A stretch of DNA of 64,000 nucleotides, taken from assembly GCA_965220695.1 (NCBI GenBank), contig OZ244838.1, forward strand, positions 2,170,001 to 2,234,000, read 5' to 3'. The notes beneath the pieces are model-generated. The model was not told the DNA's origin, searched no databases, and saw only the letters and a program-made list of their open reading frames with translations. The DNA comes from UBA9620 sp965220695. Its GTDB lineage: Bacteria; Acidobacteriota; Vicinamibacteria; Vicinamibacterales; UBA8438. Below are positions 24,356 through 33,590 of the stretch, one piece after another; positions within the stretch are counted from its first letter, which is position 1; the number at the start of each line of letters is the position of its first letter. Both the position numbers and the translations under genes were made by a program.

Positions 24356-24747
24356 TTCTGGAAACGACGTTCTTGATTGACCTCGAACGCGAGCTGGCCA
24401 GCGACCACATCGGGCCGGCTCAGCGATTCCTGGCGCGTCACGCACAATATCGTCTGTTCGTGACCCCGACGATCGCAGGCGAGATCGCCGCCGGCGCGAG
24501 CTTGGCCAACCGAGATCGCTGGCGGCATTTCCTTCAGCCGTTCCACATACTGCCGATCAACGAAGACGTCAGTTGGGAGTACGGACAAGCCTCTCGGTAC
24601 CTGAAGGCGAACGGCGCCGTTATCGGCGGCAACGATTTGTGGATCGCGGCCACGGCGCTCGCCCACGGCGTTCCGGTCGTGACGCGGAACGCAAGGCACT
24701 TTCGCCGGGTGCCCGGACTGGAAGTGGCCACCTACGCCGAGACGTGA
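24340..24747 (+). CDS. vapC: PIN-domain toxin (VapC) with Asp-to-Glu change
   Basis: This 135-residue PIN-domain protein pairs with the upstream antitoxin. The order of motifs is normal: LILETTFLIDLEREL at the N-terminus, TPTIAGEIAAGASL in the middle, and GGNDLWIAATALAHGVPVVT then RNARHFRRVPGL. The first acidic active-site residue, usually Asp in an LDT-type motif, is Glu here (LET). Glu could still bind metal with lower activity, or the toxin may be attenuated. The other acidic residues are retained. Confidence 0.88.
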   Translation: MDDALILETTFLIDLERELASDHIGPAQRFLARHAQYRLFVTPTIAGEIAAGASLANRDRWRHFLQPFHILPINEDVSWEYGQASRYLKANGAVIGGNDLWIAATALAHGVPVVTRNARHFRRVPGLEVATYAET

Positions 24748-24764
24748 CGACCGCCAACCCCGCC

Positions 24765-25424
24765 CTACTTCGGTTGCGGCACGACCCGGATATACGGCAG
24801 CGGCTGCTGCCAGCCGTCGGGGTACGTGGCTCTGGCTTCCTCGTCGGACACCGCCGGCAGGATGATGACGTCGTCACCCTGCTTCCAGTTGACCGGGGTC
24901 GCCACCTTCTTCGACGCCGTGAGCTGACACGAGTCGAGCAACCGCAGCACTTCGTCGAAGTTCCGGCCGGTGCTCATCGGATAGGTGATGGTGGCCTTGA
25001 TCTTCTTGTCGGGACCGATGAGGAAGACCGAGCGCGCCGTCGCGTTGTCAGCCGGCGTGCGCCCCTCGCAGGTGTCCCCCGCCTCGGCCGGCAGCATGTC
25101 GTACTGCTTGACGATCTTGAGTTCGGGATCGCCAATCAGCGGGTAGCCGACGGCGTGCCCCTGCGACGCCTCGATATCCTTCGACCACGCCTCGTGGTTG
25201 CTGACGCCGTCGACGCTGATACCGAGGATCTTGCAGTTGCGTCTGGCGAACTCGTCCTGCAGACCGGCCATGTAGCCCAGCTCGGTGGTGCAGACCGGCG
25301 TGAAGTCCTTGGGATGCGAGCAGAGGATGGCCCAGCCGTCGCCGATCCAGTCGTGGAAGTTGATGGCGCCCTGGGTCGTCTCGGCCGTGAAGTCGGGTGC
25401 CGTGTCGTTGATTCTCAGTCCCAT
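24765..25424 (-). CDS. 1-Cys peroxiredoxin (Prx6 type)
   Basis: This 219-residue peroxiredoxin of the Prx6/AhpC-TSA group has the active site CSHPKDFTPVCTTELGYMAG with the PxxxTxxC-type arrangement (peroxidatic Cys in PVCTTE) and the conserved later segment RSVFLIGPDKKIKATITYP. Its length, with a C-terminal extension of about 60 residues (VNWKQGDDVIILPAVSDE), fits Prx6 enzymes that reduce hydrogen peroxide and organic or lipid hydroperoxides in the cytoplasm. It is transcribed alone, between the VapBC pair and the beta-propeller gene. ATG 25424 has a purine-rich region upstream. Confidence 0.95.
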   Translation of the reverse strand: MGLRINDTAPDFTAETTQGAINFHDWIGDGWAILCSHPKDFTPVCTTELGYMAGLQDEFARRNCKILGISVDGVSNHEAWSKDIEASQGHAVGYPLIGDPELKIVKQYDMLPAEAGDTCEGRTPADNATARSVFLIGPDKKIKATITYPMSTGRNFDEVLRLLDSCQLTASKKVATPVNWKQGDDVIILPAVSDEEARATYPDGWQQPLPYIRVVPQPK

Positions 25425-25494
25425 GAATGTTCCTCTCCGTCGTGTCTCGAACAGGTGTTCCTCCCGTCGACCGGTGCGGGGCGTTGCCGCAGGC

Positions 25495-26736
25495 TCAATC
25501 GACGGTCAAGAGCCTCAGCGTCTCGATGTCCTTGACGAACAGCCGGTTGCCCGCGATGGTGGGCAGGGTCCAGGTCGAACTGTCGGCCACCTCGTAGCGT
25601 TGCGCCGGCTCGAACCCGGTGCGGCTGTGGGGCAGGACGAGCAGCTCGGCGTCAGCTTCCAGCGAGAGAATTGTCGTCCCCACGTTCAGAATCGCCGCGT
25701 TGTCCGCCTGCCGCGGGGCGCTCGTCCACAGCACCGCGCCGGTGTCGAGATCGAGACCGAAATACTGGCCGCTGTTCAGGTGCGACAACCCGAACATGAC
25801 CCCGTCGACGACCACCGCGTTGGTCATGTGCAGCGAGACCTCGTCGGTGTGCCACACGTCTTCCGTCGTCCAGGCGTTGCCTTCGCGCACGACCCGGAAG
25901 CGGGTGATTCCGTTGCCGCGGCCCGATTCGATGACGTCGCCCTGATAGAGACGGGGGGTCTGGGAGGTGGTGTTCGACCCGGTCGTGTAGGGACGGCGCC
26001 ACAGCAACTGGCCGGTGTCGGCCGCCACGCCGATGAAGTTCTGCTGCGTGAAGGTCACGACCTGCCGCACGCCTTCCAGCTCGACGACGATCGGCGATCC
26101 GTAGGCCGGTCCGTCGCCCTCCCAGCGCCACCGCTCCGCTCCGGTCGCGACGTCGAACGCGGTCAACGCGCCCGCATCGTGCCCGCCGACATGGAGAATC
26201 ATCTGATCGCCGTCGACGTAGGGAGACTGGCCGGTGTGATACAGCGGCTCGACCGGGTCGGCCGGACGCTGCCAGAGCTGCCGGCCGGTCTCGGCGTCGA
26301 ACGCGGTCACGATGCCGCTGATGCCGAGGGTGAAGAGACGTCCATCGGCGTAGGCCGGCGTCGACTTCGGTCCCGGCCCATGATTCCTGGTGGCCGCGTT
26401 CATCCTGAAGGGCGCGGGATAGCTGGTGCGCCAGATTGCCGCTCCCGATCCCGCGTCCAGCGCCTGCATCACTTCCTCGTCGCCCTGACGGGTGAACGTG
26501 AAGAGTCGATCACCGATGAGCAGCGGCGAGGCATAGCCGAACCCGACCTCCACGGACCACTGCTCGGTGAGCCCGGCCGGCCAGGCGGCGGGCACGTTGA
26601 ACCCGGGGACCGAGCCGTCACGGTTGGGGCCCCGCCACTGGGGCCAGTCCTGCGCGGCGCCCACCTGGGGCCAGACCACGCCCGCCGTCACCAACACCAG
26701 CACCACGCCGCCCGCCGTCCGTCGCATTAAACTCAT
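25495..26736 (-). CDS. Secreted PQQ-like beta-propeller protein
   Basis: The protein has 413 residues from ATG 26736, with GGAGG eight bases upstream. A signal peptide (VVLVLVTAGVVWPQVGAAQ) precedes DWPQWRGPNRDGSV, the usual start of outer-membrane or periplasmic PQQ-like (YVTN/BamB-type) propeller proteins. Repeats of the kind ALDAGSGAAIWR, AFDAETGRQLWQR, AFDVATGAERWRW and GLDLDTGAVLWT mark the blades. No PQQ-binding enzyme active site is evident, so a binding or scaffolding role is as likely as catalysis. Alternative upstream starts add residues without homology. Confidence 0.88.
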   Translation of the reverse strand: MSLMRRTAGGVVLVLVTAGVVWPQVGAAQDWPQWRGPNRDGSVPGFNVPAAWPAGLTEQWSVEVGFGYASPLLIGDRLFTFTRQGDEEVMQALDAGSGAAIWRTSYPAPFRMNAATRNHGPGPKSTPAYADGRLFTLGISGIVTAFDAETGRQLWQRPADPVEPLYHTGQSPYVDGDQMILHVGGHDAGALTAFDVATGAERWRWEGDGPAYGSPIVVELEGVRQVVTFTQQNFIGVAADTGQLLWRRPYTTGSNTTSQTPRLYQGDVIESGRGNGITRFRVVREGNAWTTEDVWHTDEVSLHMTNAVVVDGVMFGLSHLNSGQYFGLDLDTGAVLWTSAPRQADNAAILNVGTTILSLEADAELLVLPHSRTGFEPAQRYEVADSSTWTLPTIAGNRLFVKDIETLRLLTVD

Positions 26737-26800
26737 CGGTACCCTCCGCAAGCCCCTGCGCCACCCGCAATTATACAGCCGGATATTTCGCCCCGCGCTG

Positions 26801-26897
26801 GCAGCCCGTGGTGAAACCCCGCGTCGCACCGGGAACTGGTCGCAATCATGCCGCGCCCGGCCGGTACAAGGCGCAACGAGGGAGCACAATGGGCTGC
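26801..26897 (+). repeat. Dispersed palindromic repeat, family 1
   Basis: The ends pair as GCAGCCC (26801-26807) and GGGCTGC (26891-26897). The interior begins GTGGTGAAACCCCGCGT and ends GGCGCAACGAGGGAGCA. The same modules recur near 39155-39222, 47171-47239, 50279-50360 and, as the TTTCACCAC arm only, near 53045, 50420 and 60580. It is probably a REP-like or miniature element and lies just upstream of the serine hydrolase gene. Confidence 0.6.
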
Positions 26898-26929
26898 TAA
26901 GATGACGCCAGTATGGAGGAGGAGACTTG

Positions 26930-28186
26930 ATGACGCTCAGGCCCGTCGCGTATGCGCTGGCCGTCCTTGCGGTGTCGGCGCCGGTCCTTGCCCAGGACCT
27001 GCAGCGCGCCGCCCCGGAATCGGTCGGTCTTTCATCGGCCGGGCTCGCCGCCGCCACCGCGGCGCTCGAAGCCCATATCGAGGCGGGGCACGTCGCGGGC
27101 GTCGTGGCCGCCGTGGCCCGGCGCGGCCGTCTCGTGTATGTCGAGGCCCTGGGACAGCGCGACCTCGCGCAGGGCGACCCGATGCCCGAGAACGCCATCT
27201 TCCGGCTCTATTCGATGACACGTCCGATCACCAGCACCGCGGTGATGCTGCTCTGGGAAGAGGGCCGGTTCCAACTCGACGACCCCATCAGGACCTACCT
27301 GCCGCAATTCACGGAGCAGCGCGTCTTCACCGACGCGGCCGCCCCGAACCTGTCGCAGACCCGCGCACGCGCCGGTGACATCACGGTGCGCCACCTCCTG
27401 ACGCACAGCTCCGGCATCGGCAGCCGCAGCTCGCCGATCTACCGGGCCGAAGGGGTGCGTCTGCGGTCAATCACCCTGCCGCAACTGGTGGACAACGCCG
27501 CTCGGGTCCCGCTGTTCGAAGACCCCGGCACGCGCTTCCGCTACGGCATCTCGACCACGATTCTCGGCCGGCTCGTCGAGGTCTGGTCCGGACAGCCGTT
27601 CGAGACCTTCCTGCAGGAACGGGTCCTCGACCCGCTGGGCATGCGCGATACGGTCTTCTGGGCCGACGGGGAACGCGCCCGACGGCTGACCAGCGTCTAC
27701 CGGCCCGACCGCGAGACCGGCGCGCTGCGGCCGTACGCCATAGAGGACGTGCCGTTCACCGAACGTCCGCCGCTGATCGAGGGCGGGGTCGGGCTGCTGT
27801 CGACCGTGATCGACTACCTGCGGTTCTCGCAGATGTTCCTGAACGGCGGCACGCTCGACGGGACACGGCTGCTGCGCGCCGACACCGTCGCGCTGATGAT
27901 CCGCAACCACCTTCCAGACACGGTGCTGCCGATCGGCGGCGGCTACATGGCCGGTTCCGGCTGGAGCCTCGGGTTCAACGTGGTACTTGACGCCGGCGCC
28001 TATGCGTTTCCGGTGGGCGCAGGCGAGTACTGGTGGGACGGATCAGCGGGCACCCGGTTTTCGATCGACCCGCAGCACGAACTGATCGTGGTTGTCATGG
28101 CGGCGGTGTCGCCCTCCCGCGGCGGCGGGTTCCGCGAGGAATTCAAGACGCTGGTTCACGACGCGATCACCGACGGCGGACCTTGA
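26930..28186 (+). CDS. Exported serine hydrolase, beta-lactamase/class C fold
   Basis: This 418-residue protein starts at ATG 26930 behind a strong GGAGGAGGAG site. A signal peptide (YALAVLAVSAPVLAQ) is followed by the class C/DD-peptidase-like domain. The usual SxxK motif appears as LYSMTRPITSTAVML, with Arg in place of Lys. The second motif is FRYGISTTILGRLVEVWSG (Tyr with a Ser three residues on rather than Asn). A late glycine-rich segment (FSIDPQHELIVVVMAAV) closes the fold. The Lys-to-Arg change could impair acylation, so activity is uncertain. It is convergent with the gene at 28231. Confidence 0.88.
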   Translation: MTLRPVAYALAVLAVSAPVLAQDLQRAAPESVGLSSAGLAAATAALEAHIEAGHVAGVVAAVARRGRLVYVEALGQRDLAQGDPMPENAIFRLYSMTRPITSTAVMLLWEEGRFQLDDPIRTYLPQFTEQRVFTDAAAPNLSQTRARAGDITVRHLLTHSSGIGSRSSPIYRAEGVRLRSITLPQLVDNAARVPLFEDPGTRFRYGISTTILGRLVEVWSGQPFETFLQERVLDPLGMRDTVFWADGERARRLTSVYRPDRETGALRPYAIEDVPFTERPPLIEGGVGLLSTVIDYLRFSQMFLNGGTLDGTRLLRADTVALMIRNHLPDTVLPIGGGYMAGSGWSLGFNVVLDAGAYAFPVGAGEYWWDGSAGTRFSIDPQHELIVVVMAAVSPSRGGGFREEFKTLVHDAITDGGP

Positions 28187-28230
28187 GAGCACCCGACGCC
28201 GATACGGCCGGCGGGCCTCGTCGCGGGCCG

Positions 28231-28872
28231 CTATCCGACCGGCGCCAGGCAGTCGACCGCGCGATCGACGTCCAGCGGCCACCAGGTGTCGAACCGGGCG
28301 TCGGACCCGGCGATCGGCAACACCAACGGAAACCGGTCCGCGGCGAATGCGCCTCCGGCACCGCGCTCGGCCGCCAGCGCGCTCAACTGGCGCCGGAACG
28401 CCGATACCGCCGGACTGTCGAACAGCACGAAGTAGAACTCGCGCGTGCGGCCGGCGGCCGGTTCCCGCTTGACCGCCATGCAGACGGGGTCGAGCGGCGC
28501 GGCGGCGAGACCGGCCGCCCGGGCGCTGTCCCGGATCTCGTCCGGCGTGATCACGAGGCCGATCTCGCCGCGCAACTCGCTCCGCAGCACGACCGGCAGA
28601 ATGGCGTCGCCCGGCGAGGTCATCGAGGTCATCGTGCGGTCGAACAGTTGGCTGAACAGCGCACGCGGCAGCATCTCGGGCGGCTGCAGACCGAGGAGGG
28701 CGACGCCGGGGCGCGACGGGTCGCCGAGCGCGACCGTCCAGCCGGACAGCGGGAACCCGGCGACATCGTACGGTTCGGCGATGGTGTCGCGCAGCGTCCG
28801 CAGGAACAGCCAGGGCAGCACCAGCAGCACCGCGAGCCCGACGACCAGCTTCAGCACCCGTTGCGCGCGCAT
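28231..28872 (-). CDS. Hypothetical membrane-anchored protein
   Basis: This 213-residue protein starts from ATG 28872. One N-terminal transmembrane segment (LKLVVGLAVLLVLPWLFLR) is followed by a soluble extracytoplasmic part of about 180 residues with no recognised family. The start lies directly after the response-regulator stop, so it is the third gene of the two-component operon. The product may be sensed or controlled by that system. An upstream ATG 28896 would overlap the regulator. Confidence 0.65.
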   Translation of the reverse strand: MRAQRVLKLVVGLAVLLVLPWLFLRTLRDTIAEPYDVAGFPLSGWTVALGDPSRPGVALLGLQPPEMLPRALFSQLFDRTMTSMTSPGDAILPVVLRSELRGEIGLVITPDEIRDSARAAGLAAAPLDPVCMAVKREPAAGRTREFYFVLFDSPAVSAFRRQLSALAAERGAGGAFAADRFPLVLPIAGSDARFDTWWPLDVDRAVDCLAPVG

Positions 28873-28873
28873 G

Positions 28874-29620
28874 TCACTTGCCGGCGTCGCCGGCATCCGC
28901 CTGCGTCGGTTCCGCCACGAAGCGGTAGCCGACCCCGCGCACGGTCTGGAGATGCTTGGGGTGGGCGGGCTCTGCCTCGAGATACCGCCGCAGCCGCGCG
29001 ATGAAATTGTCGACCGTGCGGGTGTCGGTGTCTTCGCGTACGCCCCACACTTCCTCGAGCAGCGTCTTGCGCGCCACCGTCTTCCCTTCGCGCCGCACCA
29101 GATACCGCAGCAACGTCGCTTCCATCAGGGTCAACGGCTGCGTCGTGCCATCCCAATGCAGGATCTGCTCGCGGAAGTCGAGCCGCTTCCCCGCGAACCG
29201 GAACTCGTCCGGCTCGTCCCGCGGCGGCGCGCCGCCGCTGCCGTGCAGCCAGAGCTGCCGGCGCAGCAGGCCCTGCAGGCGCGCCATGAGGATTGGGAGA
29301 TCGAACGGCTTCGACAGAAAGTCGTCGGCGCCCGCTTCGAACCCGGCCAGCACATCGTCCATGTGCGAGCGGGCCGTCAGCAGCATCACCGGCACGAACC
29401 GCCCCGCCTCACGCAACTGCCGGACCACTTCGAACCCGTCGAGCCCGGGCAGCATCACGTCGAGCAGCACGACGTCGAAGGCATGCGGACCGCCGGTCAG
29501 CCGTTCGAGCGCGATCTGCCCGTTCTCTTCCACCTCGGCGACGTGCCCCTCCGCCTCCAGGTTCAGCTTCAGGCCCGCTGCGAGGTGCTCTTCGTCCTCG
29601 ACAATGAGAATCCGGCTCAT
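28874..29620 (-). CDS. OmpR-family response regulator
   Basis: This 248-residue regulator has a receiver domain with the acidic pair in ILIVEDEEHLA, the phospho-acceptor Asp in VVLLDVMLPGLDG, Thr in VMLLTARSH, and Lys in FLSKPFDLP. The C-terminal winged helix (LTLMEATLLRYLVRREGKTV, RTVDNFIARLRRYLE, TVRGVGYRFVA) binds DNA. The stop is followed by a membrane protein gene, and the start overlaps the histidine kinase gene by four bases. The trigger signal is unknown. Confidence 0.96.
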   Translation of the reverse strand: MSRILIVEDEEHLAAGLKLNLEAEGHVAEVEENGQIALERLTGGPHAFDVVLLDVMLPGLDGFEVVRQLREAGRFVPVMLLTARSHMDDVLAGFEAGADDFLSKPFDLPILMARLQGLLRRQLWLHGSGGAPPRDEPDEFRFAGKRLDFREQILHWDGTTQPLTLMEATLLRYLVRREGKTVARKTLLEEVWGVREDTDTRTVDNFIARLRRYLEAEPAHPKHLQTVRGVGYRFVAEPTQADAGDAGK

Positions 29621-30534
29621 GACGGCTTCAGTGGCAGCTCGAGCGTGAAGGTACTGCCCCGCCCGGCCCCGCGGCTCTCCGCATACGCGCGACCGCCGTG
29701 CCGCCGCGCCACCGCGCGCACGATCGACAGTCCGATGCCGGTGCCGCGCACACGCGACTGCAACGCCGCGGGCAGCCGGTAGAACCTCCGGAACACCCGT
29801 TTCAACTCGTGGCTCGTGATGCCGATGCCCTGATCGCGCACGCTGATCGCGACTCGCCGGGCGCCGCCGCGAGCCACCTCGACCCCGACCTTGACGCGGT
29901 CTCCCGAATACTTGATGGCGTTGTCGACCAGGTTGGTCACCGCCGCCATCAGCTCGTCGCGGTCGCCCTTGACCACGAAGGCGCCCGGCGGCGCCCGGTC
30001 GACCAGTTGCACTTCACCGTCCCTGAGGTCGTGCCGCTTGCCGGCCAATGTCACGCACTCCCCCACGACCTCTGAGACGTCCACGTCGGTCGGGTTGTCG
30101 ACCCGCCGCGCGTCCCCCGTCTTGCCGGCCAGCAGAATCTGGTCGATGGTCTGCTGCAGCCGTTCGGAGTCATCGAGCATGGTGGCGATCAGCTCATCGC
30201 GCTTCACCGGTGCGAAGTCCCGCTGCTGCAGCGTCTGCAGATAGAGCTTGATCGAGGCGAGCGGCGTTTTCAACTCGTGCGTGACGGCGTGGATGAAGGC
30301 GTCGTGCTGCTCGCTCTTGCGGATCTCGCGAATGAGGAAGGCCGTATTCAGCGCCAGGCCGCCGATCAGCACCGCGAAGCTGGTCACGCCGACCAGCAGC
30401 AGCAGCCCGGTGCGCCAGTTGGAGACGATGAAGCTGATGTTCAGCCCGACCGCGACGACGATGAGGCCGGCGCCGAGCAGCCACACCAGCAGCAGGGCAC
30501 GCTTCCGCGTGCCACCGGTCCGATCCATGCGCAT
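29617..30534 (-). CDS. Sensor histidine kinase
   Basis: This 305-residue kinase has two transmembrane segments (LLLVWLLGAGLIVVAVGLNI and the LLLLVGVTSFAVLIGGLALN region) separated by a very short loop, so it lacks a large periplasmic sensor. The HisKA box is HAVTHELKTPLASIKLYLQ with the phospho-acceptor His. The ATPase domain follows with LVDNAIKYS (N box), VRDQGIGI (G1) and GTGIGLSIVRAVARRHGG (G2). It overlaps and pairs with the OmpR-type regulator. It may sense membrane state or a partner protein. Confidence 0.95.
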   Translation of the reverse strand: MRMDRTGGTRKRALLLVWLLGAGLIVVAVGLNISFIVSNWRTGLLLLVGVTSFAVLIGGLALNTAFLIREIRKSEQHDAFIHAVTHELKTPLASIKLYLQTLQQRDFAPVKRDELIATMLDDSERLQQTIDQILLAGKTGDARRVDNPTDVDVSEVVGECVTLAGKRHDLRDGEVQLVDRAPPGAFVVKGDRDELMAAVTNLVDNAIKYSGDRVKVGVEVARGGARRVAISVRDQGIGITSHELKRVFRRFYRLPAALQSRVRGTGIGLSIVRAVARRHGGRAYAESRGAGRGSTFTLELPLKPS

Positions 30535-30626
30535 AGTGTCCCGTCTCCGCGGCGTGATGTCCAGCCGCGCCCGGCTTTACGCCGGGTCAGCGACCGCGGC
30601 GGCGGCTGCGGCGACGTGACCACCGC

Positions 30627-30691
30627 TCAAGACCGCTCCAGCTTCTTGAGCTTGCGCCACAGTGTGGTGCGACTGATCCCCAGGGCGGCGT
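30627..30691 (-). pseudogene. C-terminal Fis-type HTH tail of an NtrC-like regulator
   Basis: Twenty codons ending at 30627 read AALGISRTTLWRKLKKLERS, the C-terminal Fis-type helix-turn-helix of sigma-54-dependent response regulators. Upstream the frame is broken at once (TAA close by), and unrelated sequence follows to 30884. It is therefore the stump of a deleted gene that would have been the third regulator-type gene after the kinase. The 190 bases 30692-30884 show no recognisable gene. Confidence 0.6.
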
Positions 30692-30884
30692 GTTACCCGC
30701 ATTGTTCGCCAAATCGCTCGTCGCCGCGTTCGATTCACACCGGGTCAGCTTCGACGGCGAAACCGTCCTGCACAAGGACGGGGGCCGACTGTCGAGCGAG
30801 TCACTGCCCGGGCGGCGGCGCCGTCGTGGTGTGCGGCGGCATGCGCACCAGCCAATCCGGCGGGCCCGACCGGCCGCGGCTCCG

Positions 30885-33426
30885 CTACTCCTGCCGGAGC
30901 GCGTCCACCGGGTTGATGCGCAGCGCCCAGCGCGCCGGCAGCCACGCCGCCAACCCCGCCGCGCCCAGCACCACCAGGGGCGCGGCGGCGAGCGTTAGCG
31001 GGTCGGCGGGGCTCACCTCGAAGAGCAGGCTGCGCAACGACCGCACCACCCAGAACGCCGCCACCCCGCCCAAGCCGACCCCCAGCACCACCGGCCCGAG
31101 CGCCTGCGCCAGCACGAGCCGCTGCACTGCGCGCGGGCCCGCCCCCAGCGCCACCCGCACCCCAATCTCGTGCACCCGCTCGCTGACCGCCGCCGACACT
31201 GCCCCGAAGATGCCCACCGCCCCCAACACCAACGCCAGCACCCCGAAGCCGACCGTCGCCAGCGCGTAGAAGCGCGGCTCCGCCACCGCGTCGGCGACCA
31301 ACTGGTCCACCGTCGTGACGACGTTGACCGCCTGCCGCGGATCGACGGCGTGCACCGCCGCCCGCGCCGCGGCCGCGAACGACGGCAGGTCGAGCGGCGT
31401 GCGGGCGATCACGTATATGAAAGACGTTCCGTGCTGGGCCATGGGCACGTAGAATGCCGGCTCCGGCGGCGTGTCGGGCCGCCAGCGCACGTCGTCCACG
31501 ACGCCGACGACCTCGTACGGGTCCCCCCAATAGAGCGTGCGACCGACCGCCGGCTGGTCGCCATAGAGCTGCCGCGCCAGCGCCGCCGACAGGATCGCCA
31601 CCGGGGGCGCGCCGCGCACGTCCCGTGCGGAGAAATCCCGGCCGGCCAGCAGCCGGATCCCCAACAACCGGAAAAATCCAGGCGTCACTTCCGTGTCTCG
31701 AGCGAGCACTCGTGTCCCCGTCGGGACCGGCCCGCCGCGCGGCACCCGTGTCATGCCGCTACGGCCCAGAAACGGAAATGCGGAACTCGTGTGTACCTCC
31801 GACACGCCCGGGATCTCCGTGATTTGTTGAAGGACCGCTTCGCGGAAGCGCAACGCATCCTGCTCCGAGTCCTCCAGGACCTTCCATCTGTACGGTACAT
31901 GAAAGACCATCAGGTCACGCGACTGATAACCGATGTCCACCTGCGTCAGGCGCGAGAAGCTGTGCAGCAACAGCCCGCCGCCAGCCAGCAGGACGACGAT
32001 CAGCGCCGTCTGTGCGACCAGCAACGCCCGCCGCCACGCCCGGCCGCGCCGCGGCGGCAGCGCCGCCGCACCCGCCGCGCCCGGGCACAGCGTCAACGCC
32101 CGCGCCGAGACGCCGCGGTAGGTCACCACCCCGGTCACCAGCGTCGCCGCCGCTCCCGCCAGCACCGCCACCCCGATCACCCACGGATTGATCGCCAGCT
32201 CGTCGAGCCGCGGCACCGTCGGCGGCACGAGCCTGCGCACCAGCGGCAGCACGCCCACCGCCAGCCCCGTCGCCCAGCACGACGCCGCCCAATCGCCCGA
32301 CCACGCCGCTCTCCACCAGCCGTCCCGCCGCAGCAACTGGCACCGCGTCGCCCCCAGCGCCGCAGCCGCACCGCCGTCTCCGGCGCCCGCCGGATCGGGT
32401 AGGTCGCCCGTGTCAGCAGCAGCACGCCCGGGTCGGCGCCGAACCGCCGCCGCCACTCGCATTGAGACACGCCGTGACCAGCAGCAGCAGAACCGCCCCC
32501 GATACAGAGCCGCAACGCCGGCCGGGCGGGTCCCCGACACCCAGTCGCGGAATTGGCTGTGCGACAACCCGCCAATCGCCCTGCTGCGCGGACCGCGGCA
32601 TCAGCCCCGGAACCGTGCGCAGCGCCGCCGTCGCCTGCTCCACCCGCACCCCCGGGCGCAAGCGGGCCAACATGGTGAATCTGAGCCACTGGGCCAGCGG
32701 CCGAATCTGGCCCGGCGGCAACAGCCCCCACACCGCGATCTCCTCCGGGTAGGTGACGTGAACCCCACGGGGCAACACCCCCACGATGGTCCGCTCGATG
32801 GTCCGCTCCGGTGGGTTGAGTCACGTCGTCGAAACGCACCGTCCGGCCGATGACGTCCGGATCGGCCCCGAACCGGCGCCGCCAGAGCCCGTCGCTGATC
32901 ACCGCCTCCGCAGCGCCGACGTCATCCTCGCGGAAGGTGCGCCCGAGCGCGCACCCGCCGTGCCCGGGCACAGCGCCAACGTCCGCGCCGAGACGCCGCG
33001 GTAGGCCTGGATGCCCAGCAACGGGAAGAACGCCGGCGTGACGAAACCTGCGCGCAGGCGCTCCATCGCTCCTGCCTCGCCGTCGCCATCGCCGGCGAGC
33101 CACGCGTAGGCTTGCGGGCTGTAGATCTCGAACGGGGCCACGGCCTGAAACAGCGCAGACTCCGCCGCCAGCGCCTGGACGCCCAGCACGTCTGCGCCGG
33201 TCATCCACGTGGGGTCTGTCCCCGAGGGGTCCGTGCTGGCCACGATGACCAACTGCTCGGGGTTTGCGTAGGGAAGCGGCTTGAGCAGGACGGCATAAAC
33301 CACCGAGAACAACGCCGTCGTCAGCCCGATGCCCAGCGCCAGCACCGTGACCGCAGACACCGACTGCGCCGGCGTCCGCCAGATCAGCCGCCACCCGTGC
33401 CGAATCTCCCGTAGTAGTGCCGCCAT
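30885..33426 (-). pseudogene. Decaying ADOP-family (MacB/FtsX) permease
   Basis: This is a damaged copy of the intact permease at 33591-36011. It starts at ATG 33426 (MAALLREIRHGWRLIWRTPA) and ends at 30885 (RWALRINPVDALRQE). At least three frames are needed to read it. The last 500 or so codons (from about 32400) are open. The first part is broken near 33005, where a 53-base segment (about 32951-33003) interrupts the frame. Other small insertions and losses lie around 32400-32840. ADOP proteins are duplicated orphan FtsX/MacB permeases common in Acidobacteria. The two tandem copies share long identical stretches, so gene conversion between them is likely. Confidence 0.85.
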
Positions 33427-33590
33427 GGTCGCAGTGTCCAGGAACCCGGGGCTATGCGCTGCCGCGACCTGGTGTGGGCCGATCCGCGGCAGGCCGGTCG
33501 CCAAGCCCTTGACACCGGGTGGCGGGCCGGCGGCCGAGATCACCCTCGATCCCGAGGGCGGCCCGGCGGGCCCGACCGGCCGCGGCTCCG

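Noticed and set aside
30692..30884. Possible acyltransferase-like tail (LPALFAKSLVAAFDSHRVSF)
   Set aside because: Too short and without clear motif; may be chance coding in a deletion scar.
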